The notes: generated from the letters alone by a model not told the origin. Counted from the first letter of the stretch, positions 1 through 9,401 are shown. The stretch: DNA of 64,000 nucleotides from Bacteroidales bacterium UBA5536 (GCA_002426795.1 DINQ01000008.1:434001-498000), one strand, 5' to 3'. Translations and numbers: made by a program.

Positions 1-474
1 CGTAGACTCAAATGCTTGCCCATACGTCATCGGAAACTGATAGATTTCATCAGCATCAGCGTATTTGAGCGGAAGGGGAGCTCCGTCGACCACTACACCA
101 TAACCGACATCGGTGAAAGACGAGTTATTATTTTGAAGGAATCTATATGCCTCAGCATCAGGCAAACCCGTTAAGAGTTGAGCAGGATTGAAGGGCGCCA
201 CAAGATTTGCGCTGCCGATAAAAAATGGCCAGAATGCCACAGGTGTCTGGGTTACCGTTAAAAAAGTATCAACGCGCTGTGCCATTGGATTTAACGCGCT
301 GAAATCCCAGCTAAAGTTCTCTCCGGTAGCAGCAAAATCGAAAGCATCTGTATTCAATCCAATACTTGTCCTGATTGTATCGCCTGCTGAAGGCATATCA
401 TTGTTGGAGATTGTGATTTGGGCATTCGATATCAGGCCAGCAAACAGTAAGTATACTAAAGTAAGTTTTTTCAT
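1..474 (-). CDS. Secreted protein of unknown function (3' end outside window)
   Basis: The frame opens with an ATG at 472-474 and stays open to base 1, so at least 157 N-terminal residues are present and the C-terminus is missing. It starts with a typical signal peptide (MKKLTLVYLLFAGLISNAQ, cut after NAQ). The mature part (for example ENFSWDFSAL, FMTYGQ-like aromatic stretches) looks like a secreted beta-rich domain of the sort common in Bacteroidota exported proteins, often with a T9SS C-terminal tail, but the tail lies outside the window. It begins 12 bases after the tamB stop codon on the same strand, so it probably shares the tamB transcript. No specific family is recognised. The existence of the gene is well supported; its function is unknown. 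Confidence 0.75.
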   Translation of the reverse strand, partial: MKKLTLVYLLFAGLISNAQITISNNDMPSAGDTIRTSIGLNTDAFDFAATGENFSWDFSALNPMAQRVDTFLTVTQTPVAFWPFFIGSANLVAPFNPAQLLTGLPDAEAYRFLQNNNSSFTDVGYGVVVDGAPLPLKYADADEIYQFPMTYGQAFEST

Positions 475-486
475 GAGGAAGGTTAT

Positions 487-3400
487 TTATGGTGTTGTTG
501 TGTTTTTATTCTTCTTTTTCTTGCGGATAAACAATTCGCCAAAACGATCAAACTCCTGACGATACGACAAGCCAATTCCCTGTGTATAAGGCGCATAATT
601 ATCAAAAGCACTGTTGTAATACAGCGAGTTAATATTGGAATGATTGAAGGCTTTTGCTCTCAAACGGCCATCTTGGGTTATTTTCACCGAAATATCCACA
701 TCTCCAACAATATTACTTGCATTTTGAGCGGTACTTCTGCTGTCGATCATGCCAAAGTTTCCATCAATGCTAACGCGATCGTTAAAAAGCTGGGTCGAAA
801 GTGCAACTTCCAACTCATTACTGGTCAGCTCATCACCAGGCTTGTAATGCAAGCCAATGTCAAAGTCTTTACTGATTTGAGATAACCAGTTGCTTAGCTG
901 GTTTGAAATAACGTTGATGTAGGATGAACTTAGCGAAGCATTACTACCACCTGTGTAGCTGAAGCTACCGAGCACCAGTAAGGAGATCATCTGCTGGGTC
1001 ATCATAGCATCGTTGGTGGTATCGAGCACTGCAAAAACGCGCTGCCGGGTATCATCGTCTACGTTGGGTAACCGGATGCTAAATTTAATATCCGGATTAA
1101 ACAACTGATTGGTTAGATGTATGATACACTCCACATTGACGCGGTTTCGAATACTTGTTGTGGTATCGAGTACAATACCAAGGGAACTTACTGAAGTTTT
1201 GACTTTGTAAAGGCCACTCACATCAATATTGGCGTCATAAGGATCACCCGTCCACGAAATACGACCGCCTTCCAAAAGGTCAAATCTTTTTCGAACGAGA
1301 TTTTCAAACACGAAATTAAACTGTCCTTTTTCAACTATATAATCGCCGGCCAGGGTAAAGTCGCCATTCGAATTGGCTCCCATACGAATGTTTCCGTTTC
1401 CCCTGCTCTCGAGGTTACCCATGTTGTATGGCAAAAATATTTTCAGGTTGGCGTCTGGTGTCACATTGGTATTCAAATTGATATTGAAAGCTTGCGAACT
1501 TTTCACGGGCCGCAAATCCTCAACTTCCTCCTGTTCTTCCTGCTCGTTTTGAATAAAAATGACATAATCATTCTCTGAAACCGAGCTTGCACCATCAAAA
1601 GGAATCACCATGCTTGTGCCTTTATTGGTTGTAGCAGTAATATTGAGGCCTATATTCTCAATTGGCCCTTTGATTGAAACATTACCACTCATAATAGCAG
1701 TGCCAAAAAAAAGTTCGTTTTGCGCTCTGTTGGTATTCAGAGCCAAAAAGTTATCAGGATTGATTTGGATGTTAAAAACGAAGTTTCTCAAATAATCGTG
1801 CGTTATATTTCCCGTAACCTCAGCCTTGTTACCCAGCGTGTCGTACAGTACTAAATCGTTGAAGCTAATCAGATTGTTCGAAAACTCGAAATCATGCTGC
1901 AAAGAATAAACGGTGTTCAGGTAATCAATTCTGAATGCAGTGCGCATCAGATTCAGGTTTCCGGTTAAAACAGGTTTTTGCAAAGAACCAGTGAGGCTAA
2001 AATCGCCACTGGCCAAACCCTCTAATTTGCTGAGTAATCCTTCTAAAAACGGCCCGATTGCCTTGATTCTGAAGTTGTCGAGTTTGAGATTGAAAGCCAA
2101 GTTGTCATCCAGCCTATTGGGATAATAAAACCCTGATAAACCCAGCATTTTGCTGGTTGATACGTTTCCGACATTAATAATTTGAGCATTCAAATAAATG
2201 GATTCATCACTGTTGTTCCAGCTGCTCAACAGCCTTGCATCTCCAAGCTTTTCGTTGTTCAGCTTGAGCTTACTCACGCTCAGATTGGAAAAAAATGCCG
2301 GCTTGTTTTGCAAATTTGCCAGTTGCAGATCACCTGAAATGATACCATCTAAATCGAATCCATATCCCTGAGTGATCAAATCGAAATTGGAAATATTCCA
2401 ATCACCGAAAATGATATCGAGAGAATCTGATTCATTGATTGGCACTCGCCCGTTTAATCGCAATGTTTGTTTTCCAATTCCGATATTCAGATTGGAGATG
2501 CTTGTGTAGTTATTTGTAATTCTGATCAGGTTATCGGGGCTTATTTTTACCACTGAGTCATTTACCAATATATCTGCGTAATTAATTTTTAGTTCGGCAC
2601 TGTCACTTTGCATTGGCACAAATGATGCAACAATATCTCCTTTGTTTCTCGACACTTCCAATTGATCTTTCCATTTTACATCCATCAGAATACTATCATT
2701 TCGCATGGTCAATCCAAAATGAGGCCTATCTATACCAAGCACAGTGGTGTCGATGCTTGTGCTGTCCCGAAAAACGATTTGCGACAGATTAAAGTCCACC
2801 TTTGCCATTCCATCATTACTCGAAGTTTTTAGAAAAACTTTCTCGAAGCGCATTTCACCATAACGCAGCTCATTCGAGCGAAATGTTGAATTCAAGGTGT
2901 AGTCGCGCGTAGTAAAAACTCCATTGAAACTGCTGCCATCTGCTATATGTAGCGACGGCATGAATAATCTCGTCAGTGTTTCGGTGTTTTTGATATTGAG
3001 CGTAACATAAAAATCCTGCCCCGGAATCAAAATCGTCTTTTCTGTTTCGGTACCAAGCAATGGAACGTAGTGTTTCACATAATTTGTAAAACTTTTACCT
3101 ATAACAGCAAAATCAATTTGACCTCCCACTTCAAGCGATAGAAAGTCGGTATTGAGCTCAAGGTTAATGGGAATCAAAGAATCGCGTTGCACGTTCATCG
3201 TAAACTGCTGCATTTTATAAGTTCCCCTGCTGTCGGCATAAAATGTGCTGTCGATTCTCAGTTCGCCAACGATATCATCAGGTTTTACGCCAACCACGTT
3301 TGCATGTACTTTGCATTGCAGCTGCATCAATGTGTCGTTGTCGAGCAGGTTAAGTTTATATAAATCTGCATGTTTGATGTCGGCTAAAAAGTCGAAAACA

Positions 3401-4929
3401 GGTTTGCTGCTCGAGAAATCAACTTTACCATCAAAAACAAAATTCAGTTTTTCGTCATCAATCAATACTTTCCCATTAAACTGTTGATTGGTATAATCAC
3501 CTGCCAATGCGATATCTTTGAATTCATTTCCTTTAAGGCCAATTCTGCTGATCTTCCCATCTATGTTGAAGTTGGCATCTTTCACACTTAGTCCTTTGCC
3601 ATTAAGTTTCACATCCATACTCAATATTCCAAAAGTAGTTTCGTCAGAAAGCAGCTTGCCTATATTCAACTTGTTACTTAGAAGCCTGCCCTGGTAACTA
3701 ATCTGATGGTTTATTGGATTACTACGTACAACCAGATCGGTGGTAATTCCTCCATGGGGAGTATCAATCGAAGCTTTAGCCAGAAAATCATTGTAGTACC
3801 CTTTGAAAATACCCTTGATATTCAAATTGCCCAACGTACTTATTTCCTGCGGAATAGGCAGTTTCCCAAGTCCATCCGGAAGTTCGAAGCGCGACAGATC
3901 GGATATCGATGCATTCATCTTCTTGATGTTCATGTCAATCCTGGTACTGTAAAAATCAGGCAAACCCACCATTTCAATGCTTCCCAGGAAATTAGTGGCA
4001 TGCCCCAGACTAAAACTCAGTGAAGAAGCTTTAAAATCACGCACATAACCCTCAACTTCACCAGCCAGACTTACCTGGTTGTCCATCGAAAACAGAATCG
4101 GTGCAAAGTATCCGATTTCGGCCAGATATAGATTTGAAGGTTTCAGGTTAGCTCGCATTTTAACTGAATCTACAAAATCGTAAAAATCAGCATAACCACT
4201 GTAATCGAGTCTGATATCAAGGTTGATATTGGATTTTTCAGTAGAGAATTTCGCGTCTGTTATTGCTGCATTTTGCGGTGTAAGTTTTAAAGATGCTGCA
4301 AATGAAACCAATTGCAAGCCACAGGTATCAATTGCTGACAATCTGCTAATTTCAGCTTCAATAGTATCTCCGCGCATCTCAACTTGGCGGGCTAGCAAGT
4401 TGATTTCCGAAATAAGCAAATGGCTGTAATCCATGCCAGGCTGGCCGGGAGAATCCTGGTATTGATCCCAATACCTAAATTTCGTGTCACGTATCAACAG
4501 CTTATCCAATTTTAAGGCGAAGCCAGAAGGTTTTTCAGAAGTAGTTGTTGTGTCTGCATTTCCTGAAAAGAAATCAATCAGAAACTGCAAATTCAAATCA
4601 TCTTCGTTTTCATAACGAATGATATTCAACTGAATACCATCGAGCGTCAAGCTCTTTACATGTATTTCATGTGCAAAGTCAGACCATACCAATCCCAGAT
4701 TGAGTTTATCTGCCAGCAGTAATGGCCTTCCTTTCATGTCGTTTACAACCACATCCTTGAGGGTGAGCGTAAGATCAATATCGAAGAAAAAACTCTTGAT
4801 GAAAATTTTCGTACCCAATTTTTCGGAGAGCATGCCTGCAACTGTTCGTGTAGCAAACGACTGCACAAACGGATCTCTGATGGCGGTATAAATGCTCAAT
4901 GGAATGGCCAGCGCCACCATCAGCAACAC
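487..4929 (-). CDS. tamB: TamB-family translocation/assembly (inter-membrane bridge) protein
   Basis: A 1480-residue protein with one hydrophobic N-terminal anchor (residues 1-15), then a very long repetitive beta-strand region, and a C-terminal DUF490/TamB domain (about residues 1030-1460) ending in barrel-like strands and a Lys-rich tail (RKKKKNKN). TamB/AsmA-like proteins form a hydrophobic groove spanning the periplasm and work in outer-membrane protein assembly or phospholipid transfer. The length is normal for Bacteroidota TamB. The start is doubtful: the only canonical start codon after the in-frame stop at 4975-4977 is GTG 4927-4929, which lies inside the hydrophobic anchor. The 15 upstream in-frame codons encode a Lys-rich stretch (QKHKSIKKKLRDIILV) typical of the cytoplasmic side of such an anchor. 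A run of eight A lies there (4949-4956), so a frameshift or unusual start is possible. It is divergent from tsaD. Confidence 0.88.
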   Translation of the reverse strand: MLLMVALAIPLSIYTAIRDPFVQSFATRTVAGMLSEKLGTKIFIKSFFFDIDLTLTLKDVVVNDMKGRPLLLADKLNLGLVWSDFAHEIHVKSLTLDGIQLNIIRYENEDDLNLQFLIDFFSGNADTTTTSEKPSGFALKLDKLLIRDTKFRYWDQYQDSPGQPGMDYSHLLISEINLLARQVEMRGDTIEAEISRLSAIDTCGLQLVSFAASLKLTPQNAAITDAKFSTEKSNINLDIRLDYSGYADFYDFVDSVKMRANLKPSNLYLAEIGYFAPILFSMDNQVSLAGEVEGYVRDFKASSLSFSLGHATNFLGSIEMVGLPDFYSTRIDMNIKKMNASISDLSRFELPDGLGKLPIPQEISTLGNLNIKGIFKGYYNDFLAKASIDTPHGGITTDLVVRSNPINHQISYQGRLLSNKLNIGKLLSDETTFGILSMDVKLNGKGLSVKDANFNIDGKISRIGLKGNEFKDIALAGDYTNQQFNGKVLIDDEKLNFVFDGKVDFSSSKPVFDFLADIKHADLYKLNLLDNDTLMQLQCKVHANVVGVKPDDIVGELRIDSTFYADSRGTYKMQQFTMNVQRDSLIPINLELNTDFLSLEVGGQIDFAVIGKSFTNYVKHYVPLLGTETEKTILIPGQDFYVTLNIKNTETLTRLFMPSLHIADGSSFNGVFTTRDYTLNSTFRSNELRYGEMRFEKVFLKTSSNDGMAKVDFNLSQIVFRDSTSIDTTVLGIDRPHFGLTMRNDSILMDVKWKDQLEVSRNKGDIVASFVPMQSDSAELKINYADILVNDSVVKISPDNLIRITNNYTSISNLNIGIGKQTLRLNGRVPINESDSLDIIFGDWNISNFDLITQGYGFDLDGIISGDLQLANLQNKPAFFSNLSVSKLKLNNEKLGDARLLSSWNNSDESIYLNAQIINVGNVSTSKMLGLSGFYYPNRLDDNLAFNLKLDNFRIKAIGPFLEGLLSKLEGLASGDFSLTGSLQKPVLTGNLNLMRTAFRIDYLNTVYSLQHDFEFSNNLISFNDLVLYDTLGNKAEVTGNITHDYLRNFVFNIQINPDNFLALNTNRAQNELFFGTAIMSGNVSIKGPIENIGLNITATTNKGTSMVIPFDGASSVSENDYVIFIQNEQEEQEEVEDLRPVKSSQAFNINLNTNVTPDANLKIFLPYNMGNLESRGNGNIRMGANSNGDFTLAGDYIVEKGQFNFVFENLVRKRFDLLEGGRISWTGDPYDANIDVSGLYKVKTSVSSLGIVLDTTTSIRNRVNVECIIHLTNQLFNPDIKFSIRLPNVDDDTRQRVFAVLDTTNDAMMTQQMISLLVLGSFSYTGGSNASLSSSYINVISNQLSNWLSQISKDFDIGLHYKPGDELTSNELEVALSTQLFNDRVSIDGNFGMIDSRSTAQNASNIVGDVDISVKITQDGRLRAKAFNHSNINSLYYNSAFDNYAPYTQGIGLSYRQEFDRFGELFIRKKKKNKNTTTP

Positions 4930-4958
4930 GAGGATGATATCTCTGAGCTTTTTTTTGA

Positions 4959-4966
4959 TACTTTTG
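4959..4966 (+). promoter_or_regulatory. Promoter -7 box for tsaD-dgt
   Basis: TACTTTTG matches the Bacteroidota -7 consensus TAnnTTTG and lies 20 bases before the tsaD ATG. No convincing -33 TTTG is seen. The box lies within the 5' region of the divergent tamB. Confidence 0.5.
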
Positions 4967-4985
4967 TGCTTCTGTTAAAACATCT

Positions 4986-6011
4986 ATGAATACATACATT
5001 TTGGGCATCGAATCATCTTGCGATGACACATCTGCTGCTGTTTTGTGCGACACAAAGGTACTGTCAAACATTATTGCCAACCAGCAGGTTCACGAAAAAT
5101 ACGGCGGTGTTGTTCCCGAACTTGCTTCTCGTGCGCATCAGCAAAATATCATCCCTGTTATCGATGCTGCTCTAAAGGAAGCAAAGATAGATAAAAAACA
5201 GGTGGATGCCGTAGCTTTTACACGTGGTCCGGGACTTTTGGGATCACTTTTGGTAGGGTCTTCTTTTGCAAAAGCTTTCGCCCTGAGTATGCAAATTCCA
5301 TTGATCGAAGTTGATCATATGCAGGCACATATTCTGGCGCATTTTATCACAGATGAGAGGCAATTGCAAAACCCACAATTTCCATTTTTATGTCTGACCG
5401 TATCAGGAGGACACACACAAATAGTTATCGTAAAAGACTACTTCGATATGGAAATTATTGGCAAAACAATCGACGACGCAGCAGGTGAAGCCTTCGACAA
5501 GGCGGCCAAAATTATGAGCCTTCCCTACCCCGGTGGACCGCTGATCGATAAATATGGTAAAGACGGAAATCCTACTGCGTTTTCCTTTGCAGAACCCAAA
5601 ATACCTGAGCTGGATTATAGTTTTAGTGGACTTAAAACAAGCATTCTCTATTTCTTACGCGACCAGCTAAAAGAAAATCCTGACTTTATTAACGAAAACA
5701 AATCCGACTTGTGTGCATCTATTCAGCATACGATCGTCAATATTTTAATGAAAAAATTAAAACTTGCGGCAGAACAAACCGGGATCAAACAAGTAGCTAT
5801 TGCTGGAGGAGTATCAGCAAACTCCGGTTTGAGAAAAGCCATGCAAGATGCTGCAGATGAACTCGGATGGCAGGTTTTCATTCCCAAAATAAGCTACAGC
5901 ACCGACAATGCTGCCATGATCGCCATAGCGGGGTATTACAAGTTCCTGAATCAAGATTTTGCCGCTCAAAAAATGACCCCATATGCGCGACAAAGCAGCA
6001 AAACACAATAA
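4986..6011 (+). CDS. tsaD: tRNA N6-threonylcarbamoyladenosine synthase subunit TsaD
   Basis: 341 residues, the usual size for TsaD (Kae1/Gcp). It transfers the threonylcarbamoyl group from threonylcarbamoyl-AMP to A37 of ANN-decoding tRNAs, working with TsaB and TsaE in the cytoplasm. Visible hallmarks are the ASKHA-fold start (ILGIESSCDDTS), the metal-binding HMQAH motif (His111 and His115), the SGGHTQ phosphate loop, and the C-terminal GGVSAN and STDNAAM motifs. The ATG at 4986 begins exactly at the conserved N-terminus and follows a -7 box by 20 bases. Only 2 bases separate its stop from the dgt start, so the two are co-transcribed. TsaB, TsaC and TsaE are not in the window. Confidence 0.97.
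   Translation: MNTYILGIESSCDDTSAAVLCDTKVLSNIIANQQVHEKYGGVVPELASRAHQQNIIPVIDAALKEAKIDKKQVDAVAFTRGPGLLGSLLVGSSFAKAFALSMQIPLIEVDHMQAHILAHFITDERQLQNPQFPFLCLTVSGGHTQIVIVKDYFDMEIIGKTIDDAAGEAFDKAAKIMSLPYPGGPLIDKYGKDGNPTAFSFAEPKIPELDYSFSGLKTSILYFLRDQLKENPDFINENKSDLCASIQHTIVNILMKKLKLAAEQTGIKQVAIAGGVSANSGLRKAMQDAADELGWQVFIPKISYSTDNAAMIAIAGYYKFLNQDFAAQKMTPYARQSSKTQ
5053..5060 (-). promoter_or_regulatory. Candidate -7 box for tamB inside tsaD
   Basis: On the minus strand the bases read TACCTTTG, a match to TAnnTTTG. It lies within the tsaD coding region about 125 bases before the tamB GTG, giving a long leader. It is the only match found upstream of tamB. Short motif, so chance is possible. Confidence 0.35.
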
Positions 6012-6013
6012 CC

Positions 6014-7336
6014 ATGTTTGACTGGAATCAATTATTGCCTGCCAACCGATTGGGTTCGTCTTCGGCACAAACTGATATTCGCAGTGCTTTCCAGCGCGAC
6101 TATGACAGGATTATATTCTCAAGTCCGTTCAGGCGATTGCAGAACAAGACGCAGGTTTTTCCGCTTCCTGGCAGCGTATTTGTACACAACAGACTCACGC
6201 ACAGCCTCGAAGTAGCTAGTGTTGGCCGCTCATTGGCCAGGACTGTTGCCCGCGACCTGATCAAAACTCAGGCGGCAAAAGATGCTGCAATTCTCAATGA
6301 AATTGATACCATTGTGGCAACAGCATGCCTTGCACACGATCTGGGAAACCCTCCATTTGGTCATTCGGGAGAGAAAGCTATCAGTAGTTATTTTACTGAA
6401 GGCGAAGGAAATAAACTAAAAAATCAAATACCGGAACATCAATGGTCCGACCTTGTGGAGTTTGAAGGCAATGCAAATGCATTCCGCATCCTGACGCATC
6501 AGTTTGAAGGTAGGCGCAAAGGTGGCTTTTCCCTCACTTTTGCAACACTTGGCAGCCTGATAAAATATCCCTATCCATCGTCAACCTCTCATAAAAGAAA
6601 AAAGTATGGCGTTTTTCATTCCGAGAAATCCACCTTTGCGGAAGTAATGCTAGCATGTGGAATCGAGGCATTGGACGATTCCCAGCTGATTTATCCACGT
6701 CACCCGCTGGTTTACCTGATGGAAGCAGCTGACGACATCAGTTACCTCATTATGGACATTGAGGATGCACACAAACTTGGGATTTTGTCCACTGAAGAAA
6801 CAGAGCGACTGATGCTATCAGTCCATAATCCGGAAATAGATGATGTTTTTTTTACCTATAAAGAGAAAATATTTCAGGAAGTCAGAGATGTAAACGAAAG
6901 GATTGCATTTCTAAGAGCAACTGCCATCAACAAACTTGTAGGTGCTGTAAGTCAAGTTTTTCTGACGAATTATAATAAAATTATGCAAGGAACATTCCAA
7001 GGCGCTCTGGTCGATCATTTAAACGACTGGCAACACAAAGCGCTCGAAACCTGCAGAAATGAATCGGTTAAACGTATCTATCAACACCCTGCTGTGGTGA
7101 AAATTGAGCTGACCGGCTTTAATGTCCTTGGAACCTTGATGCATGAATTTGTGCCTGCCATGCTCGAACCTAAAAAGACCTATCACAAAAAACTTCTGTC
7201 TCTTTTGCCCGACCAGTTCAAACAATCTGAGGATTCGCCTTATGCCAAGGTGCAGTCCGTAATTGATTTCGTGTCAGGCATGACAGATTTATACGCCATG
7301 CAGCTTTACAAAGACCTGCGCGGAATCGACAGTTAG
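6014..7336 (+). CDS. dgt: dGTP triphosphohydrolase (HD-domain dNTPase)
   Basis: 440 residues from the ATG at 6014, 2 bases after tsaD. It hydrolyses dGTP (or other dNTPs) to the deoxynucleoside and triphosphate. The N-terminus has the family signature SSPFRRLQNKTQVFP followed by the first HD ligand in RLTHSLEV (His63), then AHDLGNPPFGHSGE with His108-Asp109, and further on YLMEAADDISY supplying later metal-site residues. The length fits the bacterial dGTPase family. The reading frame remains open for 49 codons upstream inside tsaD, but the homologous part begins at MFDWNQLLP, so the internal ATG is chosen. The placement next to tsaD argues for a housekeeping role in nucleotide-pool control. 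Confidence 0.95.
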   Translation: MFDWNQLLPANRLGSSSAQTDIRSAFQRDYDRIIFSSPFRRLQNKTQVFPLPGSVFVHNRLTHSLEVASVGRSLARTVARDLIKTQAAKDAAILNEIDTIVATACLAHDLGNPPFGHSGEKAISSYFTEGEGNKLKNQIPEHQWSDLVEFEGNANAFRILTHQFEGRRKGGFSLTFATLGSLIKYPYPSSTSHKRKKYGVFHSEKSTFAEVMLACGIEALDDSQLIYPRHPLVYLMEAADDISYLIMDIEDAHKLGILSTEETERLMLSVHNPEIDDVFFTYKEKIFQEVRDVNERIAFLRATAINKLVGAVSQVFLTNYNKIMQGTFQGALVDHLNDWQHKALETCRNESVKRIYQHPAVVKIELTGFNVLGTLMHEFVPAMLEPKKTYHKKLLSLLPDQFKQSEDSPYAKVQSVIDFVSGMTDLYAMQLYKDLRGIDS

Positions 7337-7476
7337 CTGTTTACCAAATGCCTGAATATAAAACAAAAAACTGTTTTCCCTGTTTAGAAACAAACAGTCT
7401 TGTAACTATGCTAATCGATCTAAAACAAAGATCCACAAGCAGCGATTTGTTCTAAATTCACTTAAAAACACTCACA

Positions 7477-8511
7477 ATGTCAAAAAAAGTCATGGTAACC
7501 GGTGCAACAGGTTATGTTGCAGGTTGGCTGGTTAAAAAACTACTCGACGAAGGATATACGGTTCACGCTCCGGTACGCGACCCCAAAAACCAGGAAAAGC
7601 TTTTTTACCTCAACCAGATTGCTAGTAACTCTCCTGGGAAAATCATTTACTTCAAAGCAAATCTATTGCAGGAGGATAGTTACTTTGAAGGCATGCAAGG
7701 TTGTGAAATCGTTTTTCACACCGCTTCTCCCTTCATCAACAAAGTAGCTGATCCACAGCGCGATCTGATCGATCCAGCATTGCATGGGACACGCAATGTG
7801 CTCGATTCTGCTAATAAAACTGAGTCGGTTAAGCGAGTCGTACTTACCAGCAGTTGCGCAGCGATAATTGGAGACGCCCGGGACCTGCGATCAATTGAAG
7901 GAGGTGTTGCAACCGAAGAAAACTGGAACGAAACATCCAGCCTTAATCACCAGCCTTACAGTTACTCTAAAACGGTTGCTGAACGTGAAGCATGGAAAAT
8001 CAACAAGGCACAAAATAGGTGGCAACTTGTTGTAATAAATCCCTCACTGGTTATCGGCCCTGGAATCAACCCAAAAAGCACCAGCGAAAGCTTTAACATT
8101 GTAAAACAGCTTGCTGACGGCACCATGAAAATGGGCGTGCCTGCACTCAATTTTGGTATGGTTGACGTGCGCGATCTGGCTGAAGCACACTTAAAAGCGG
8201 GCATCTTGCCCAATGCTGAAGGCCGCCATGTCATTTCAGCGGAACATTACTCATTTCTTCAGCTGGCTGATATTTTGCGTTCAAAATATGGAAAAGCCTA
8301 TCCTTTCCCAAAACGTGAATTGCCAAAATGGATGATTTGGCTGGTAGCTCCGGCGGCAGGCATTCAACGTTCGATGATTGCACGAAATGTTGGCTATGAC
8401 TGGCGAGTAGACAACAGCAAAAGCATCAAAAGTCTTGGCATGAAATACCGGCCTGTATCTGAGTCTATCACCGATTTTTTCGCGCAAATGGTCGAAAACA
8501 AATTGGTTTAA
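7477..8511 (+). CDS. NAD(P)-dependent reductase, extended SDR family (dihydroflavonol reductase-like)
   Basis: 344 residues with an N-terminal Rossmann fold (VTGATGYVAGWLVKKL, the GxxGxxG signature), the conserved substrate-side motif LTSSCAAI and the catalytic Tyr-x-x-x-Lys in YSYSK. The family (dihydroflavonol-4-reductase, cinnamoyl-CoA reductase and bacterial aldehyde reductases) reduces aldehydes or ketones with NADPH. The bacterial substrate cannot be read from the sequence. It stands alone: 140 bases after dgt with no clear terminator, and before a gene with its own promoter. The name as a general SDR is secure; the precise reaction is unknown. Confidence 0.9.
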   Translation: MSKKVMVTGATGYVAGWLVKKLLDEGYTVHAPVRDPKNQEKLFYLNQIASNSPGKIIYFKANLLQEDSYFEGMQGCEIVFHTASPFINKVADPQRDLIDPALHGTRNVLDSANKTESVKRVVLTSSCAAIIGDARDLRSIEGGVATEENWNETSSLNHQPYSYSKTVAEREAWKINKAQNRWQLVVINPSLVIGPGINPKSTSESFNIVKQLADGTMKMGVPALNFGMVDVRDLAEAHLKAGILPNAEGRHVISAEHYSFLQLADILRSKYGKAYPFPKRELPKWMIWLVAPAAGIQRSMIARNVGYDWRVDNSKSIKSLGMKYRPVSESITDFFAQMVENKLV

Positions 8512-8600
8512 TTGTGGCCATCAAGACTGTTCTACTATTTTTTTGCTATTTGGAATTGATATAAATTCCGGACTAGCCTTCATTCTTACTGTAGTGGAAG

Positions 8601-8630
8601 TTGCCACCTGCCAGGACTTGCATAAATTTG
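8601..8630 (+). promoter_or_regulatory. Promoter of the TiaS-like / TonB receptor locus
   Basis: A TTG at 8601-8603 (-33 element), 19 bases, then TAAATTTG at 8623-8630 (-7 element, TAnnTTTG). This is one of the best-formed Bacteroidota promoters in the window. The start codon at 8658 follows after 27 bases. Confidence 0.6.
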
Positions 8631-8657
8631 CTATTCCATTTTTATGACAAATTTTTG

Positions 8658-9401
8658 ATGGTAGAATTCCTGATTGGCATTGACGATACCGACAACAAAG
8701 AAAGCCGCGGCACTGGATTTCGTGCACGACAGCTTGCTGGTTTGCTGGAAAGCAGCAGTTTAGCGAGCGTACATGCAATCACACGTCATCAGCTCTTCTT
8801 CGATTCAAGAATTCCATACACTTCGCATAACAGCTCTGCTTGTTTGTCGGTGAACGGTGTAGAAAAAGAGAAACTGATTTCGTTTTGCCGCGAATTTATG
8901 CTGCGTGAGTGTGCACCAGGTTCTGACGGTGGATTATGTATTCATGAAAAAGAACTCATTCACCCTTCCATATCTGACTGGGGTTTACGCGCTAAATCAG
9001 AAGTGCTAACACAAGACGAGGCTAAAAGTCTGGTTTCAGCTCATGGTATTTATTTGGAAGGGCTTACCGGGACACACGACGGCATCATTGGAGCCTTGGC
9101 TGCAATTGGCCTGCATAAGGCAGGGAATGACGGGCGATGCATTTGGCTCAGCGGCAAGGAACTGAGAGAGTTAAACGGCATCTATTCGGTTGAAGATCTG
9201 ACTTCCATTTGCAATGTTGATGAGATACGCGAACAGTCAGATATTCGGCTTTCAAACGAGGCCCGTTTGTTTGTTGGTAATTGGGTCAGGCCGGTTTTGA
9301 AAGATCATAAAATGGTTATTATTGTTGAAAAAGCTATCAATACTAAAGAATATGAATGGATCGTTGCACCAAAATCCCTTATCAAAAGCCTTTCCGATTA
9401 G
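8658..9401 (+). CDS. TiaS-like protein lacking the C-terminal nucleic-acid-binding part
   Basis: 247 residues starting MVEFLIGIDDTDN. This opening, with acidic residues Asp9, Asp10 and Asp12, is the signature of the kinase-like N-terminal domain of archaeal tRNA(Ile2) 2-agmatinylcytidine synthetase (TiaS). The middle part (LTGTHDGIIGALAAIGL) resembles the ferredoxin-like domain that follows it. The OB fold and zinc ribbon that bind tRNA in the roughly 420-residue archaeal enzyme are absent. Bacteria normally modify this tRNA with TilS, so a tRNA role is unlikely; the real substrate is unknown. A longer reading frame from TTG 8601 is rejected because that TTG is the promoter -33 element. It heads a co-directional set with a membrane protein, a lipoprotein and a TonB-dependent receptor, overlapping the next gene by 50 bases. 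Confidence 0.75.
   Translation: MVEFLIGIDDTDNKESRGTGFRARQLAGLLESSSLASVHAITRHQLFFDSRIPYTSHNSSACLSVNGVEKEKLISFCREFMLRECAPGSDGGLCIHEKELIHPSISDWGLRAKSEVLTQDEAKSLVSAHGIYLEGLTGTHDGIIGALAAIGLHKAGNDGRCIWLSGKELRELNGIYSVEDLTSICNVDEIREQSDIRLSNEARLFVGNWVRPVLKDHKMVIIVEKAINTKEYEWIVAPKSLIKSLSD

Noticed and set aside
4775..5080. Reading frame of 101 codons on the minus strand overlapping tsaD and tamB starts.
   Set aside because: It is in the other frame of two well-supported genes and has no protein-like character; it is kept only as a possible slip partner for the tamB start.
6014..7336. Anti-phage dNTP-depleting dGTPase.
   Set aside because: It is joined to tsaD in a housekeeping operon and has the common bacterial dGTPase length, with no defence neighbours.
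7370..7398. Hairpin (ACTGTTT with AAACAGT) after dgt taken as a terminator.
   Set aside because: The stem is short, the loop is 15 bases and no T-tract follows.
8601..8657. Longer TiaS-like protein starting at TTG 8601.
   Set aside because: That TTG is the -33 element of a good promoter and the -7 box lies downstream of it, so the bases would not be transcribed; homology starts at MVEFLIG.
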